Source: Paenibacillus urinalis
Lineage (GTDB): Bacteria > Bacillota > Bacilli > Paenibacillales > Paenibacillaceae
NCBI RefSeq assembly: GCF_028747985.1
Contig: NZ_CP118108.1
Span: 687,501-751,500, forward strand
Direction of reading: 5' to 3'
DNA length: 64,000 bases
In this document: positions 10,482 through 20,542 of the stretch, piece after piece
Layout: each line of letters starts with the position of its first letter
Position numbering within the stretch: position 1 is the first letter of the stretch
Translations under genes and position numbers: made by a program
Notes under the pieces: generated by a model
What the model was told of the DNA's origin: nothing
Database searches by the model: none
Seen by the model: only the letters and a program-made list of their open reading frames with translations

Positions 10482-10525
10482 ATATCCGAACATTAAATAT
10501 GGTAAAGATTAAAATGTTCGTCTTT
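10482..10525 (+). promoter_or_regulatory. pair of convergent PurBoxes (PurR operator)
   Basis: ATATCCGAACATT (10482-10494) fits the Bacillus PurBox AWWWCCGAACWWT exactly. On the other strand, AAAGACGAACATT (10513-10525) fits with two mismatches. They face each other 18 bp apart just upstream of the -35, as in the B. subtilis pur operon, where PurR represses and PRPP relieves repression. Confidence 0.8.
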
Positions 10526-10528
10526 AAG

Positions 10529-10558
10529 TTGACATGAGGTGTAGGGGATTGTTAAACT
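10529..10558 (+). promoter_or_regulatory. sigma-A promoter of the pur operon
   Basis: Consensus -35 TTGACA (10529-10534) and a weaker -10 TAAACT (10553-10558) 18 bp away, directly after the PurBoxes and ~125 bp before the riboswitch. Confidence 0.65.
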
Positions 10559-10684
10559 GTTAAAGGTAAAAAGAATAAACTCGGAAATCAAAGAAATAAG
10601 TAAAACTGCAGAACAAAGAATCAATTATTCTAATACCGATCGTAGTCGTAGTTATGTAATTGATTCGTTCAAAATATAGAATGA

Positions 10685-10912
10685 TCTCGTATAGTACCGG
10701 GGATACGGCCCGGAAGTTTCTACCCGAAAACCGTTAATTTTCGGACTACGAGGATATCAGTGTTATGAGCCGCCGCTGATGCAGGGTTTGGCTTGTGTGG
10801 AAGCACATCCATGGTGGGTAATTGTCTCTCCCGTAAGGCTGCAGCTCTGATATCTTCATATCGTCCGGAATCCGTATAGTGTCATCAAAACTCGAGGATT
10901 TCGGTTTTTTTT
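10685..10912 (+). promoter_or_regulatory. purine (guanine-type) riboswitch with terminator, pur operon leader
   Basis: The aptamer spans about 10685-10753: P1 CTCGTA / TACGAG, J1/2 TATAGT, L2 GGATACGG, J2/3 AGTTTCTACC, L3 CCGTTAA, and specificity-pocket C at 10746 in GGACTACGAG, which predicts guanine/hypoxanthine rather than adenine. The expression platform ends in a terminator: CCGGAATCC (10865-10873) pairs GGATTTCGG (10896-10904), then eight T (10905-10912). The terminator's 5' arm region ATCCGTATAGT (10870-10880) can partly pair with ACTACGAGGAT (10745-10755), a plausible antiterminator. Guanine binding should stop transcription before purE. Confidence 0.93.
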
Positions 10913-10958
10913 CGTCAAATTGAAGGTGCTTGTGATCTAATTCGAGGGAGTGGATATC

Positions 10959-11444
10959 ATGTCAGTGCAAGTTGCCGTAATTATGGGGAGTACATCAGAT
11001 TGGGAAACGATGAGACATGCCTGTGAAGTGTTGGACGAGCTGGACATTGCTTATGAGAAGAAGGTTGTCTCTGCTCACCGTACGCCGGATCTTATGTTCG
11101 AATTCGCAGAGGGCGCGTATGACCGCGGAATCAAAGTGATTATTGCAGGAGCAGGAGGTGCCGCTCATTTGCCTGGAATGGTCGCATCCAAAACCTTGGT
11201 TCCTGTGATCGGTGTTCCTGTTCAGTCCAAGGCACTGAATGGTCTGGATTCTCTGCTCTCGATCGTGCAAATGCCTGGCGGTATTCCGGTAGCTACAGTG
11301 GCCATCGGCAAAGCAGGAGCAACCAATGCAGGGCTGCTCGCTGCACAGATCATCGGGGCGTTTGAACCTGAGGTTGCGGTTAGAGCACAGGAACGCAGAG
11401 ATCGAATCCGTAAAGAAGTACTAGAAAGCAGTGATACGTTATGA
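10959..11444 (+). CDS. purE: N5-carboxyaminoimidazole ribonucleotide mutase
   Basis: 161 residues, class I PurE. It moves the carboxyl of N5-CAIR to C4 to give CAIR in de novo purine synthesis. Visible motifs are [19 protein letters not shown] and [12 protein letters not shown], which form the nucleotide site of the octamer. ATG 10959 has GAGGGA 9 nt upstream; the in-frame GTG at 10950 overlaps that site. Its stop overlaps the purK start (ATGATAA), so translation is probably coupled. First gene behind the riboswitch. Confidence 0.96.
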   Translation: MSVQVAVIMGSTSDWETMRHACEVLDELDIAYEKKVVSAHRTPDLMFEFAEGAYDRGIKVIIAGAGGAAHLPGMVASKTLVPVIGVPVQSKALNGLDSLLSIVQMPGGIPVATVAIGKAGATNAGLLAAQIIGAFEPEVAVRAQERRDRIRKEVLESSDTL

Positions 11445-12619
11445 TAAATAAGCTAATCAGCGAGAGCGCGAAGGTCTTCCCTTCTGGAGCCACGATTGGA
11501 ATCCTTGGAGGCGGACAGCTTGGACGGATGATGACACTATCAGGTACAGCTATGGGATACCGGTTTATTACACTGGAGCCGACCGAGAATTCACCTTGCG
11601 GGCAAGTCGCGCGGCAGATTGTAGCAGGTTACGATGATCAGAATGCAGCACGCCAGCTTGCAGAAGAGTGCGATGTAATCACTTATGAGTTTGAAAATGT
11701 GGATGCCGAAGTGGCGGCCTTGCTGGAGAACGAAGCGTATGTCCCCCAAGGAAGCAGACTGCTGTATACGACTCAGCATCGTCTTCGGGAGAAGCGTGCC
11801 ATTGAAGCGGCGGGTGTGCCGGTTGCTCCATATCGGGAAATTACGAGTGCAGAGGACATGAGCGCAGCGGTTGAGGCGCTAGGCGTTCCTTGTGTGCTTA
11901 AGACGGTAACTGGAGGCTATGATGGCAAAGGCCAGCGGGTGATTCGTGACAGAGAGGCGGCACTTGAGGCTTACGAGGAGCTGGCGAGCCTTGGTACAGA
12001 GCTCGTATTAGAGCAGTTTGTAGCCTTTAACTGCGAAATATCCGTTATTGCTGCACGTAATCCCCAAGGAGAGATTCGGACATTTCCCCCAGCTGAGAAT
12101 GTGCATGTGAATAATATATTGCACACTTCCGTTGTACCGGCGAGAGTATCATCAGAGCTCCAGCTCGAAGCGCAGCAGCTCGCAGCTAAGATCGCCGAAT
12201 CGATGGGAGCCGTTGGGCTGCTGGCTGTGGAGATGTTTGTGACAAGAGATGGACAGCTGTACGTTAACGAGCTGGCACCTCGACCACACAACTCAGGTCA
12301 TTATACGATGGAGGCGTGCAGCACATCACAATTTGAGCAGCATGTAAGAGCTATATGCGGCCTCCCGCTTGCAGATACATGCCTGCTGAGCCCTGTTGTG
12401 ATGGTGAATGTCCTGGGAGAACATATTGAAGCCGTAATTGATCGATTTGCCAAAAAGGACTCAGACGCAGACGAACTGGGCATTGTACCTAAGCTTCACC
12501 TGTACGGCAAAGCCGAAGCCAAGACTGGACGTAAGATGGGACATATCAACCTGTTATGCCATGATGTGCAGCATGCACTGGATTGGATAGACAAAACCAA
12601 TATATGGAGGAACGAATAG
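11441..12619 (+). CDS. purK: N5-carboxyaminoimidazole ribonucleotide synthase (ATP-grasp)
   Basis: 392 residues. Makes N5-CAIR from AIR, bicarbonate and ATP, the substrate of PurE. The N-terminal Rossmann-like segment has [12 protein letters not shown]; the ATP-grasp core includes [12 protein letters not shown] and [17 protein letters not shown]. The gene overlaps purE by 4 bp. Length is close to B. subtilis PurK (380), with a short N-terminal extension before GGGQLGRM. Confidence 0.96.
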   Translation: MINKLISESAKVFPSGATIGILGGGQLGRMMTLSGTAMGYRFITLEPTENSPCGQVARQIVAGYDDQNAARQLAEECDVITYEFENVDAEVAALLENEAYVPQGSRLLYTTQHRLREKRAIEAAGVPVAPYREITSAEDMSAAVEALGVPCVLKTVTGGYDGKGQRVIRDREAALEAYEELASLGTELVLEQFVAFNCEISVIAARNPQGEIRTFPPAENVHVNNILHTSVVPARVSSELQLEAQQLAAKIAESMGAVGLLAVEMFVTRDGQLYVNELAPRPHNSGHYTMEACSTSQFEQHVRAICGLPLADTCLLSPVVMVNVLGEHIEAVIDRFAKKDSDADELGIVPKLHLYGKAEAKTGRKMGHINLLCHDVQHALDWIDKTNIWRNE

Positions 12620-12621
12620 AA

Positions 12622-13917
12622 ATGATTGAACGTTATAGCAGACCCGAAATGCGGGCGATTTGGACGGAAGAGAATAAATTTAAGGCTTGGCTGGAAGTGG
12701 AAATTTGTGCATGCGAGGCTTGGGCTGAGCTGGGCGTCATACCACAAGAGGATGCAGCTGTTCTTCGTGAGAAAGCAAGCTTTGACATTGACCGGATCTA
12801 CGAGATTGAGCAGGAGACACGTCATGATGTCATTGCCTTCACACGTACCGTATCCGAAAGTCTTGGAGAGGAACGCAAATGGGTGCATTACGGTCTGACT
12901 TCTACAGATGTTGTTGATACAGCGAACGGTTACCTGCTTCGTCAGGCGAATGAAATTCTTGAGAAGGACATTCTGAACTTCATTCAGATCCTAAGAGACA
13001 AAGCGATTGAATACAAGCACACTCCAATGATGGGACGTACACATGGTGTACATGCCGAGCCAACCACCTTTGGTCTGAAAATGGCGCTATGGCATGAAGA
13101 GATGAAGCGCAACCTGGAACGCTTCCGTCATGCTGCTGACAATGTCCAGTTTGGCAAAATCTCAGGTGCTGTAGGAACTTATGCGAACATAGATCCTTTC
13201 GTTGAGGAATTCGTATGTAAAAAGCTGGGCACGAAGCCGGCTCCGATCTCAACGCAAACATTGCAGCGTGACCGCCATGCTGAATATATGGCAACCCTTG
13301 CACTGATCGCGACTTCCTTGGACAAATTCGCGACCGAAGTACGTGCACTCCAGAAGAGTGAATTCCGTGAAGTGGAAGAGGCTTTTGCTAAAGGTCAAAA
13401 AGGCTCATCTGCTATGCCGCACAAGCGCAATCCGATCGGCAGCGAGAACATCTCCGGCTTGTCCCGTGTCATTCGCGGACATATGCTGACAGCCTATGAG
13501 AATGTAACGCTGTGGCATGAGCGTGATATTTCGCACTCCTCTGCTGAACGCGTCATTCTGCCGGATGCCACGATGCTGCTGAACTATATGCTGAACCGTT
13601 TTGGCAACATCATCAAGAACTTGACGGTGTTCCCTGAGAACATGAAGCGCAACATGGCCCGTACTTTCGGTGTTCCGTTCTCCGGACGCATTATGACGAA
13701 GCTGATTGATAAAGGCTTCAGCCGTGAAGAAGCGTACGATACAGTTCAGCCTCGTGCGATGGAAGCATGGGAGACACAGCGCCAATTCCGCGACATCGTG
13801 GAAGCGACGCCGGCGATTACGGAAGTGCTCAGCACAGAGGAGATCGAGGACGCCTTTAATCCGGCATGGCATCTGAAGCATGTGGATACGATTTTTGACA
13901 AATTGGGATTAAACTAG
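12622..13917 (+). CDS. purB: adenylosuccinate lyase
   Basis: 431 residues, the same as remembered for B. subtilis PurB. Removes fumarate from SAICAR and from adenylosuccinate, serving both IMP and AMP synthesis. The fumarase/aspartase signature [11 protein letters not shown] is at about 261-271; conserved TSTDVVDT and [10 protein letters not shown] segments lie upstream. ATG 12622 has GGAGG 11 nt before it, within the end of purK; the longer in-frame start at 12583 lies inside purK. Confidence 0.97.
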   Translation: MIERYSRPEMRAIWTEENKFKAWLEVEICACEAWAELGVIPQEDAAVLREKASFDIDRIYEIEQETRHDVIAFTRTVSESLGEERKWVHYGLTSTDVVDTANGYLLRQANEILEKDILNFIQILRDKAIEYKHTPMMGRTHGVHAEPTTFGLKMALWHEEMKRNLERFRHAADNVQFGKISGAVGTYANIDPFVEEFVCKKLGTKPAPISTQTLQRDRHAEYMATLALIATSLDKFATEVRALQKSEFREVEEAFAKGQKGSSAMPHKRNPIGSENISGLSRVIRGHMLTAYENVTLWHERDISHSSAERVILPDATMLLNYMLNRFGNIIKNLTVFPENMKRNMARTFGVPFSGRIMTKLIDKGFSREEAYDTVQPRAMEAWETQRQFRDIVEATPAITEVLSTEEIEDAFNPAWHLKHVDTIFDKLGLN

Positions 13918-13983
13918 TCCAGCAAGGTATCTGAAGGGCTGATACGGCTTGAAAAAATAATAAAACGTGGAGTGATTAACGTT

Positions 13984-14856
13984 ATGGCTTTATCCACCGC
14001 AGCAGAGCTCATTAACGCACCACTGTTATACAAAGGCAAGGTTAGAGAGTTGTACGATTTGGGTGAGCATTTCCTGATCGTCGTAACAGACCGGATTTCA
14101 GCATTTGATTATGTGCTGGAGCCGGCTGTTCCGGAGAAAGGCAATGTACTCAATACAGTTAGTGCTTTCTGGTTTGACCAAACGAAGGAATGGATGCCAA
14201 ACCACGTTGTCCATACCAATGTAGAAGAACTGGGCGATATCGTGCTGGATAAAGAAGCGCTGAGGGATCGGATTATGGTCACGAAAAAAGCCGAGCGTAT
14301 TGATATCGAGTGCGTGGTTCGCGGATACATTACCGGCAATGGCTGGAGACAGTATCAATCCTCTGGAACAGTTAACGGAATTAAGCTTCCAGAAGGACTA
14401 CGCAAAAATGCGAAGCTGGATAAGCCGATCTTCACGCCGGCGGCCAAGAACGATGTCGGCCATGATGAGGATATCTCCATTGAGCAGATGAAATCGGCGG
14501 TCGGTGAGGAGCTTGCGCTTGAGCTTGAAGCGAAGAGTCTGCAGCTGTATGAGTTTGCGAGAGACTATTGCGAGCAAAGAGGTATTATTTTGGCAGATTG
14601 CAAGTTTGAGTTCGGGATCGTGGATGGCGAGGTCATTTTGATAGACGAGATCTTTACCCCTGATGCCTCCCGGTTCTGGGCCAAGGAGAAGTATGCGCTG
14701 GACATTGAAATCGACAGCATGGATAAAGAGCCGGTAAGAGCCTATCTGGCATCCACGGATTGGGATAAGAACAGCCAGCCGGAGCCGCTTCCTGAGCATG
14801 TCGTGGAGGAAACAAGCCGACGCTATAAAGAGATTAAGGACAGGCTGACCCGTTAA
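13984..14856 (+). CDS. purC: SAICAR synthetase, long form
   Basis: 290 residues. Joins CAIR and aspartate with ATP to SAICAR. Motifs include YKGKVRELYDLG, DRISAFDYVLE, VRGYITGNGW and DEIFTPDASRFW. At ~290 residues it belongs to the longer bacterial/yeast-like group, whereas Bacillus and E. coli PurC are about 240, an oddity inside an otherwise Bacillus-like operon. ATG 13984 is 11 nt after GGAG; GTG 13972 is in frame but overlaps the ribosome site. A 134-bp gap precedes purS. Confidence 0.95.
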   Translation: MALSTAAELINAPLLYKGKVRELYDLGEHFLIVVTDRISAFDYVLEPAVPEKGNVLNTVSAFWFDQTKEWMPNHVVHTNVEELGDIVLDKEALRDRIMVTKKAERIDIECVVRGYITGNGWRQYQSSGTVNGIKLPEGLRKNAKLDKPIFTPAAKNDVGHDEDISIEQMKSAVGEELALELEAKSLQLYEFARDYCEQRGIILADCKFEFGIVDGEVILIDEIFTPDASRFWAKEKYALDIEIDSMDKEPVRAYLASTDWDKNSQPEPLPEHVVEETSRRYKEIKDRLTR

Positions 14857-14990
14857 TTTAGACATAGGAACTGGGGAAGTACCCGTATCCGTGTTATGGA
14901 AACTTAGCAGATAAAAGCTTCATATTAGCAATCATTATCATCATTAATAGTCCATACCTTAAAAACATTCCTTAGGAGGAACTTCCGATC

Positions 14991-15236
14991 ATGATAAAAG
15001 CTACTGTATACGTTACGATTAAACAAAGTGTACTTGACCCTCAAGGCGTTGCCGTACAAGGCGCGCTCCATTCCATGGGCTTCAGTGAAGTGGAAGGGGT
15101 ACGCATCGGCAAATATCTGGAGCTGACACTGGATACAAGTGATCGTAATGAAGCAGAAGAACGCGTTAAGGTCATGTGTGAAAAGCTGCTCGCAAATACG
15201 GTTGTCGAAGACTACCGCTTTGAATTGGAGGTTTAA
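14991..15236 (+). CDS. purS: phosphoribosylformylglycinamidine synthase subunit PurS
   Basis: 81 residues. The small structural subunit that bridges PurL and PurQ in FGAM synthase of Gram-positives. It shows the typical alternating pattern KATVYVTIKQSVLDPQG then ALHSMGF and VRIGKYLEL. ATG 14991 follows TAGGAGGAAC. The purQ ribosome site lies in its last codons. Confidence 0.95.
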   Translation: MIKATVYVTIKQSVLDPQGVAVQGALHSMGFSEVEGVRIGKYLELTLDTSDRNEAEERVKVMCEKLLANTVVEDYRFELEV

Positions 15237-15239
15237 TTC

Positions 15240-15929
15240 ATGAAATTTGCAGTTCTCGTGTTTCCTGGATCCAACTGTGATATTGACTGCTATAAGGCAG
15301 TAGAAGAAACGATTGGACAGCCCGTGGATTATGTATGGCATACGGCAACAGACCTATCTGCCTATGACTGCATTATCGTTCCCGGCGGCTTCTCTTACGG
15401 TGACTATTTAAGATGCGGAGCAATCTCCAGATTTGCTCCAGTGATGAACGAAGTAGCCAAGGCTGCAGAGCAAGGTAAATACATTATCGGGATCTGCAAC
15501 GGATTCCAAATCCTGACGGAAGCAGGGCTTCTCCCTGGCGCATTGCTGCGCAATACAGGTATGAAGTTTGTGTGCCATGACTCCGTACTCCAAGTGGAGA
15601 ACAACAACACCCCATTTACAAGCGAGTATGAACTTGGGGAAGAGATTATTATCCCGATCGCGCATGGGGAAGGCAACTATTATTGTGATGAAGAGACGCT
15701 TGAGAAGCTTAAAACAAACAATCAAATCGTCTTTACTTATAAAAACAATCCGAACGGCTCCTTGAATAACATCGCCGGCGTAAGCAATGAGCGCGGCAAC
15801 GTGGTAGGCATGATGCCTCACCCGGAACGTGCGGTGAATGAAGTGCTTGGAACGACAGACGGCAAACGCATGTTTACATCGATTTTGAACTCCTGGAGGG
15901 ATCAGCATGACACAGCAAGTATCCGCTAA
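15240..15929 (+). CDS. purQ: FGAM synthase glutaminase subunit
   Basis: 229 residues, a class I glutamine amidotransferase that supplies ammonia to PurL. The nucleophile is Cys86 in GICNGFQ; the His/Glu pair is in [10 protein letters not shown]. The oxyanion segment [13 protein letters not shown] is intact. The ATG is 3 bp after the purS stop and the 3' end overlaps purL by 23 bp, so purS-Q-L are tightly coupled, consistent with a stoichiometric complex. Confidence 0.97.
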   Translation: MKFAVLVFPGSNCDIDCYKAVEETIGQPVDYVWHTATDLSAYDCIIVPGGFSYGDYLRCGAISRFAPVMNEVAKAAEQGKYIIGICNGFQILTEAGLLPGALLRNTGMKFVCHDSVLQVENNNTPFTSEYELGEEIIIPIAHGEGNYYCDEETLEKLKTNNQIVFTYKNNPNGSLNNIAGVSNERGNVVGMMPHPERAVNEVLGTTDGKRMFTSILNSWRDQHDTASIR

Positions 15930-18150
15930 AGAACCAACCGCAGCACAGATTGCCGAGCATAAACTTTATCAGCAAATGGGCGTATCTGACAGTGAATATG
16001 ACCTGATCGTGTCCTTCATGGGACGTCAGCCGAACTACACGGAGATCGGTGTATTCAGTGTTATGTGGTCAGAGCACTGTGCTTACAAGAACTCCAAGCC
16101 GCTGCTGCGCCGTTTCCCGACGACAGGCGAACGTGTCCTGATGGGACCGGGTGAGGGTGCAGGGATTGTCGACATTGGAGATAACCAGGCGGTTGTATTC
16201 AAGATCGAGAGTCATAACCATCCTTCCGCGGTTGAGCCTTTCCAAGGTGCAGCAACAGGAGTTGGCGGAATTATCCGCGACATTTTCTCCATGGGTGCAA
16301 GACCGATCGCATCCCTCAACTCCTTGCGCTTCGGCAAGCTGGAAAGTGATCGTGTGAAATATTTGTTTGAGCACGTCGTATCCGGTATTGCGGGCTACGG
16401 TAACTGTATCGGCATTCCGACGGTAGGCGGAGAAGTGATGTTTGACGAGAGCTATGACGGTAATCCGCTCGTAAATGCGATGTGCGTGGGTCTGATCGAT
16501 CATGACAAAATTCAGCGTGGAGTTGCTAAAGGGGTAGGTAACCCGGTGTTTTACGTGGGACCTCCAACTGGACGTGACGGTATTCACGGAGCAACCTTTG
16601 CTTCGGTGGAGCTGACAGAGGAATCTGAATCCAAGCGTACAGCAGTACAGGTCGGCGACCCGTTCATGGAGAAGCTGGTAATGGAGGCTTGTCTTGAGCT
16701 GATTGATACTGGCATCGTGCTCGGTATTCAAGATATGGGTGCTGCTGGTCTTACGTGCTCCAGTGCGGAAATGGCAAGTAAGGCAGGAAATGGACTGGAG
16801 CTGTATCTGGATCAAGTGCCTCAGCGTGAAGAAGGTATGACACCATACGAGATGATGCTGTCCGAATCTCAAGAACGCATGCTGTTCGTCGTAGAGCCTA
16901 AAGACGAAGCACAAGCACGTGAAATTTTTGAGCGTTGGGGCGTGATCTGTGCAAAAGTCGGCAAGGTTACGGATGACGGACGACTGAAGCTGTACCATCA
17001 CGGTGAAGTCGTTGGCGACATGCCGGTAACGGCATTGGTTGACGAATGCCCGGTATATAACAAACCATCCTCTGTCCCTGCTTATTATATTGAAAATGAA
17101 AAAATCGACACCCTGCGTTATGAAGAAGTGTCGGATCTGACAGGAGCTTTGAAAAAAGTGCTGTCCTCTCCGACCGTATCCAGCAAAGCTTGGGTGTATG
17201 ACCAATATGACTATATGGTACGGACCAGCACTGCCGTTCGTCCAGGATCGGATGCGGCGGTAGTAACGGTGCATGGCACTCGTAAAGGTCTTGCAATGAC
17301 AACAGACTGTAATGGCCGTTATGTATATCTGGATCCTGAAGTAGGCGGCAAAATTGCGGTCAGCGAAGCTGCCCGTAACATCGTTTGCTCTGGGGCAGAG
17401 CCGCTGGCGATTACAGACAACCTGAACTTTGGTTCGCCGGAGAAGCCGGACATCTTCTGGCAGATGGAAAAAGCGGTAGACGGAATGGCTGAGGCATGTA
17501 CGGTACTGGGTACGCCGGTTATCGGGGGTAACGTAAGCTTATATAACGAAAATGCCAAAGGTGCAATTTACCCAACGCCTGTCGTTGGTATGGTCGGACT
17601 TGTGCATGATACAGACCATATTACGACACAAGGCTTCAAGAAAGAAGGAGATGTCATTCTTCTTCTTGGGAATACACATGCTGAGCTTGGCGGCAGCGAG
17701 TTCCAGTATGCGGTTCATGGCTTGACGGAAGGACGCCCTCCACAGCTTGATCTTGAAGTGGAGAAGAAGCTGCAGGAAGCGGTACTGGGTGCTATTCAAA
17801 AAGGACTCGTACAATCTGCGCATGACTTGTCTGAAGGCGGACTTGGCGTGGCACTGGCCGAGAGCTGTATCAGCGGCGGTATTGGTGCGAGCGTGAGCTT
17901 TACAACAGACCTTCGCGGAGACGTGGCTCTATTCAGCGAGAGCCAATCCCGTATTCTACTGACGGCAGACCAAGCACAGGCAGAGGAACTGGAAGCGTTC
18001 GTGAGAAACAGCGGCGTTCCGGTTCAAGTGATCGGACAAGTGAAAGGAAGCAATCTTAAATTGGAGTTGAACGGCACATCAGCTGTGGACGAACCGGTAG
18101 CGGTTCTGAAACAGGTCTGGGAGGATGTTATTCCATGTCTGATGAAGTAA
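15907..18150 (+). CDS. purL: FGAM synthase catalytic subunit
   Basis: 747 residues, the small-type PurL that works with PurS and PurQ to convert FGAR, glutamine and ATP to FGAM. Conserved segments are [46 protein letters not shown] and SLYNE near 550. Its ATG lies within purQ (AGGGATCAGC upstream supplies the ribosome site) and its end overlaps purF by 16 bp. Confidence 0.97.
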   Translation: MTQQVSAKEPTAAQIAEHKLYQQMGVSDSEYDLIVSFMGRQPNYTEIGVFSVMWSEHCAYKNSKPLLRRFPTTGERVLMGPGEGAGIVDIGDNQAVVFKIESHNHPSAVEPFQGAATGVGGIIRDIFSMGARPIASLNSLRFGKLESDRVKYLFEHVVSGIAGYGNCIGIPTVGGEVMFDESYDGNPLVNAMCVGLIDHDKIQRGVAKGVGNPVFYVGPPTGRDGIHGATFASVELTEESESKRTAVQVGDPFMEKLVMEACLELIDTGIVLGIQDMGAAGLTCSSAEMASKAGNGLELYLDQVPQREEGMTPYEMMLSESQERMLFVVEPKDEAQAREIFERWGVICAKVGKVTDDGRLKLYHHGEVVGDMPVTALVDECPVYNKPSSVPAYYIENEKIDTLRYEEVSDLTGALKKVLSSPTVSSKAWVYDQYDYMVRTSTAVRPGSDAAVVTVHGTRKGLAMTTDCNGRYVYLDPEVGGKIAVSEAARNIVCSGAEPLAITDNLNFGSPEKPDIFWQMEKAVDGMAEACTVLGTPVIGGNVSLYNENAKGAIYPTPVVGMVGLVHDTDHITTQGFKKEGDVILLLGNTHAELGGSEFQYAVHGLTEGRPPQLDLEVEKKLQEAVLGAIQKGLVQSAHDLSEGGLGVALAESCISGGIGASVSFTTDLRGDVALFSESQSRILLTADQAQAEELEAFVRNSGVPVQVIGQVKGSNLKLELNGTSAVDEPVAVLKQVWEDVIPCLMK

Positions 18151-19613
18151 AGACCCCGCAGTTTTGGACCGGCGATTACTACAACGAGGGTTCGGGCAAA
18201 GAGGGACTGTTTGATAAATTGAAAGAGGAGTGCGGGGTGTTCGGGGTGTATAGACACCCTGACGCGGCCTCCTTGTCCTATTACGGACTGCATGCCCTGC
18301 AGCATCGCGGCGAGGAAAGTGCCGGAATGTGTGTCAGTGACGGCAGCGAATTTCACTATCACCGCGGAATGGGACTTGTCAAAGAGGTGTTTACCAAGGA
18401 TCTCATGGCTTCCCTCTCCGGAGATATTTCGATCGGTCATGTGCGTTATTCAACCAGCGGAGACAGCAAGCTGACGAATGCACAGCCGCTCGTATTTAAA
18501 TATCGTGACGGCGATCTGGCGGTTGCGACGAACGGAAATATCGTGAACGCGCCAGAGATTCGCAAGGAGCTGGAGCAAGGCGGTTCCATTTTTCAAACGA
18601 CGAGTGATACCGAGGTTATTGCACACTTGATCGCTCGTTCACCTAAGGATTTGGTTGAGGCGGCAAAAGATGCATTCCGCCGGATTGTTGGAGGCTATGC
18701 TTTCCTGATCATGACCAACGATCGGCTGATCGTTGCATCGGATGCTCATGGACTGCGTCCACTGACGATGGGCAAACTCGGCGATGCCTATATTTTTGCT
18801 TCCGAAACCTGTGCACTGGAGACGATTGGTGCTGAGCTGATCCGGGACATTGAGCCAGGAGAAATGCTGGTGCTTGACAGCGATGGGCTGCATGAAGACC
18901 GCTTCGAGGAGAAAAAGCACCGGAAAGCGCTGTGTGCGATGGAATATATCTACTTCGCGCGTCCGGACAGTGATATGAATGGAGCCAATCAGCATGGTGC
19001 ACGGAAGCGGATGGGCAGCCGGCTGGCGATTGAATCGTTTGTGGATGCGGATGTCGTAACGGGTGTTCCCGATTCCAGTATTTCCGCGGCAATAGGCTAT
19101 GCTGAGCAGACGGGTATTCCCTATGAGCTGGGGATGATTAAGAACAAATATACGGGACGTACCTTTATTCAGCCAAGTCAGGAGCTGCGTGAGCAGGGAG
19201 TGAAGATGAAGCTGAGTGCGGTGCGCCGGGTCGTAGAAGGCAAGCGGGTTGTCATGATTGACGATTCCATCGTGCGCGGTACGACATCACGCCGGATCGT
19301 GAACATGCTCCGGGATGCAGGAGCGACTGAGGTGCATGTACGTATTACATCACCACCGTTCAAGAATCCATGCTTCTACGGGATTGATACCCCGAACCGG
19401 GATGAGCTGATTGCTTCTTCCAAATCGATTGAGGAGATCTGCCGGGAGATTAACGCAGATTCACTGTCATTCCTCAGTCCCGAAGGTTTGATCTCTTCTA
19501 TAGAAGGTAACCACCAGGATGAATATAAAGGCGGCTTATGCCTTGCCTGTTTCGATAATGACTACCCAACGACGCTGGACTTCAAGGATGCGAAGGCGGG
19601 CTGCGGCTGTTAA
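18135..19613 (+). CDS. purF: amidophosphoribosyltransferase
   Basis: 492 residues. Commits PRPP to purine synthesis by forming phosphoribosylamine from glutamine. The N-terminal Ntn glutaminase nucleophile is Cys33 in [13 protein letters not shown], so a 32-residue propeptide must be removed, against ~11 in B. subtilis. The PRPP loop is [14 protein letters not shown]. Cysteines expected for the oxygen-sensitive Fe-S cluster are present (LCAMEY, NPCFYG, LCLACF). It overlaps purL by 16 bp. The next gene, purM, is 929 bp away across the structured repeat array. Confidence 0.96.
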   Translation: MSDEVKTPQFWTGDYYNEGSGKEGLFDKLKEECGVFGVYRHPDAASLSYYGLHALQHRGEESAGMCVSDGSEFHYHRGMGLVKEVFTKDLMASLSGDISIGHVRYSTSGDSKLTNAQPLVFKYRDGDLAVATNGNIVNAPEIRKELEQGGSIFQTTSDTEVIAHLIARSPKDLVEAAKDAFRRIVGGYAFLIMTNDRLIVASDAHGLRPLTMGKLGDAYIFASETCALETIGAELIRDIEPGEMLVLDSDGLHEDRFEEKKHRKALCAMEYIYFARPDSDMNGANQHGARKRMGSRLAIESFVDADVVTGVPDSSISAAIGYAEQTGIPYELGMIKNKYTGRTFIQPSQELREQGVKMKLSAVRRVVEGKRVVMIDDSIVRGTTSRRIVNMLRDAGATEVHVRITSPPFKNPCFYGIDTPNRDELIASSKSIEEICREINADSLSFLSPEGLISSIEGNHQDEYKGGLCLACFDNDYPTTLDFKDAKAGCGC

Positions 19614-19630
19614 TACGCCGCAGAACTCAT

Positions 19631-20345
19631 TGCTCCATGAAGAGCCGCCCTACATTTGCGACGCAAACAGGGGATGGCTCTGATGGAGCAAGGCGCGCAG
19701 CGCCAAAGGCACCGCAGTGGACCCGGCACATTTGCCGAAGGCAAACAGCAAGAGGTCCCAGCGGAGCCACCACGCGCAGCGTGTCAAAGAGCTTCCCCGC
19801 GAGCCCCAGCGCATCTGCCGAAGGCAGACAGCGGGAAGGCTCAAGGGAAGCAAGGCGCGCAGCGCCAAGGACACCGCAGTGGACCCGGCACATTTGCCGA
19901 AGGCAAACAGCAGGAGGTCCCAGCGGAGCAGCCACGCGCAGCGTGCCAGAGAGCTTCCCCGCGAGCCCCAGCGCATCTGCCGAAGGCAGACAGCGGGAAG
20001 GCTCAGGGAAGCAAGGCGCGCAGCGCCAAGGGCACCGCAGTGGACCCGACACATTTGCCGAAGGCAAACAGCAGGAGGTCCCAGCGGAGCAGCCACGCGC
20101 AGCGTGTCAAAGAGCTTCCCCGCGAGCCCCAGCGCATCTGCCGAAGGCAGACAGCGGGAAGGCTCAAGGGAAGCAAGGCGCGCAGCGCCAAGGGCATCGC
20201 AATGGACCCGGCACATTTGCCGAAGGCAAACAGCAGGAGGTCCCAGCGGAGCAGCCACGCGCAGCGTGCCAGAGAGCTTCACCATGATCCCTACACATTT
20301 GCCGAAGGCAAACAGTGGGTAAGCTCGGGTGAAGCCCCTGCGCGC
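19631..20345. repeat. tandem 161/162-bp structured repeat array between purF and purM
   Basis: Units start at 19688, 19850, 20011 and 20173 (periods 162, 161, 162), with a divergent hairpin copy before (19631-19690) and a diverged tail after. Each unit holds a small hairpin GGCGC-GCA-GCGCC, a mini-hairpin CAC-CGCA-GTG, a large hairpin with clamp GGACC / GGTCC and tip TTTGCC-GAA-GGCAAA, a small hairpin CACGC-GCA-GCGTG, and a large hairpin with clamps GCTTCCC / GGGAAGC and GAGCC / GGCTC and tip TCTGCC-GAA-GGCAGA. Differences between copies keep pairing: first copy clamp TGCTCCAT / ATGGAGCA, last copy GCTTCACC / GGTGAAGC, mini-hairpin CAC / GTG to CAT / ATG. The 161-bp period breaks reading frames, so it is not coding. 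Confidence 0.93.
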
Positions 20346-20483
20346 ATAGCGCAATCAGCAGTAGAGCGTGTCTGCAAGACGAAAGCGAATCCCAGCACCA
20401 CAGTAACCATAGCAGGATCCAACCAAACTCCGGTCCGCGAATCCATTTTGCGGGTGTCCAGAGGGGCCGCGGCCTCTTTGGGG

Positions 20484-20502
20484 TCCTCCCTGTCAGGGAG
20501 GA
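20484..20502 (+). other. perfect hairpin upstream of purM
   Basis: TCCTCCCTG-T-CAGGGAGGA is a 9-bp stem with a one-base centre, followed by only TTT and then AGGAGGGTGA. It could hide or mimic Shine-Dalgarno sequence or protect the mRNA end; it is not a convincing terminator. Confidence 0.55.
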
Positions 20503-20542
20503 TTTAGGAGGGTGAATTTATATTTGAGGGACGGTGACCAAG

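Larger units (their letters stand above)
19614..20542. other. purF-purM intergenic region
   Basis: A 929-bp gap inside the operon. 19631-20345 holds the tandem structured repeats listed separately. 20346-20460 shows nothing recognisable. 20461-20515 has two hairpins (AGAGG / CCTCT, and TCCTCCCTG / CAGGGAGGA at 20484-20502) followed by AGGAGGGTGA, none with a real T run. Long open frames on both strands are by-products of stop-poor repeats. Confidence 0.8.

Noticed and set aside
19631..20345. CRISPR array
   Set aside because: There are no short identical repeats separated by unique spacers; whole 162-bp units are near-identical.
20484..20505. Intrinsic terminator before purM
   Set aside because: The hairpin is perfect but only three T follow, and the operon must continue into purM.
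19637..20507. Long overlapping ORFs on both strands (up to 283 codons) in the purF-purM gap
   Set aside because: The repeat sequence is stop-poor in all frames; unit lengths of 161 and 162 bp shift the frame between copies, no ribosome site precedes them, and stem pairing rather than codons is conserved.
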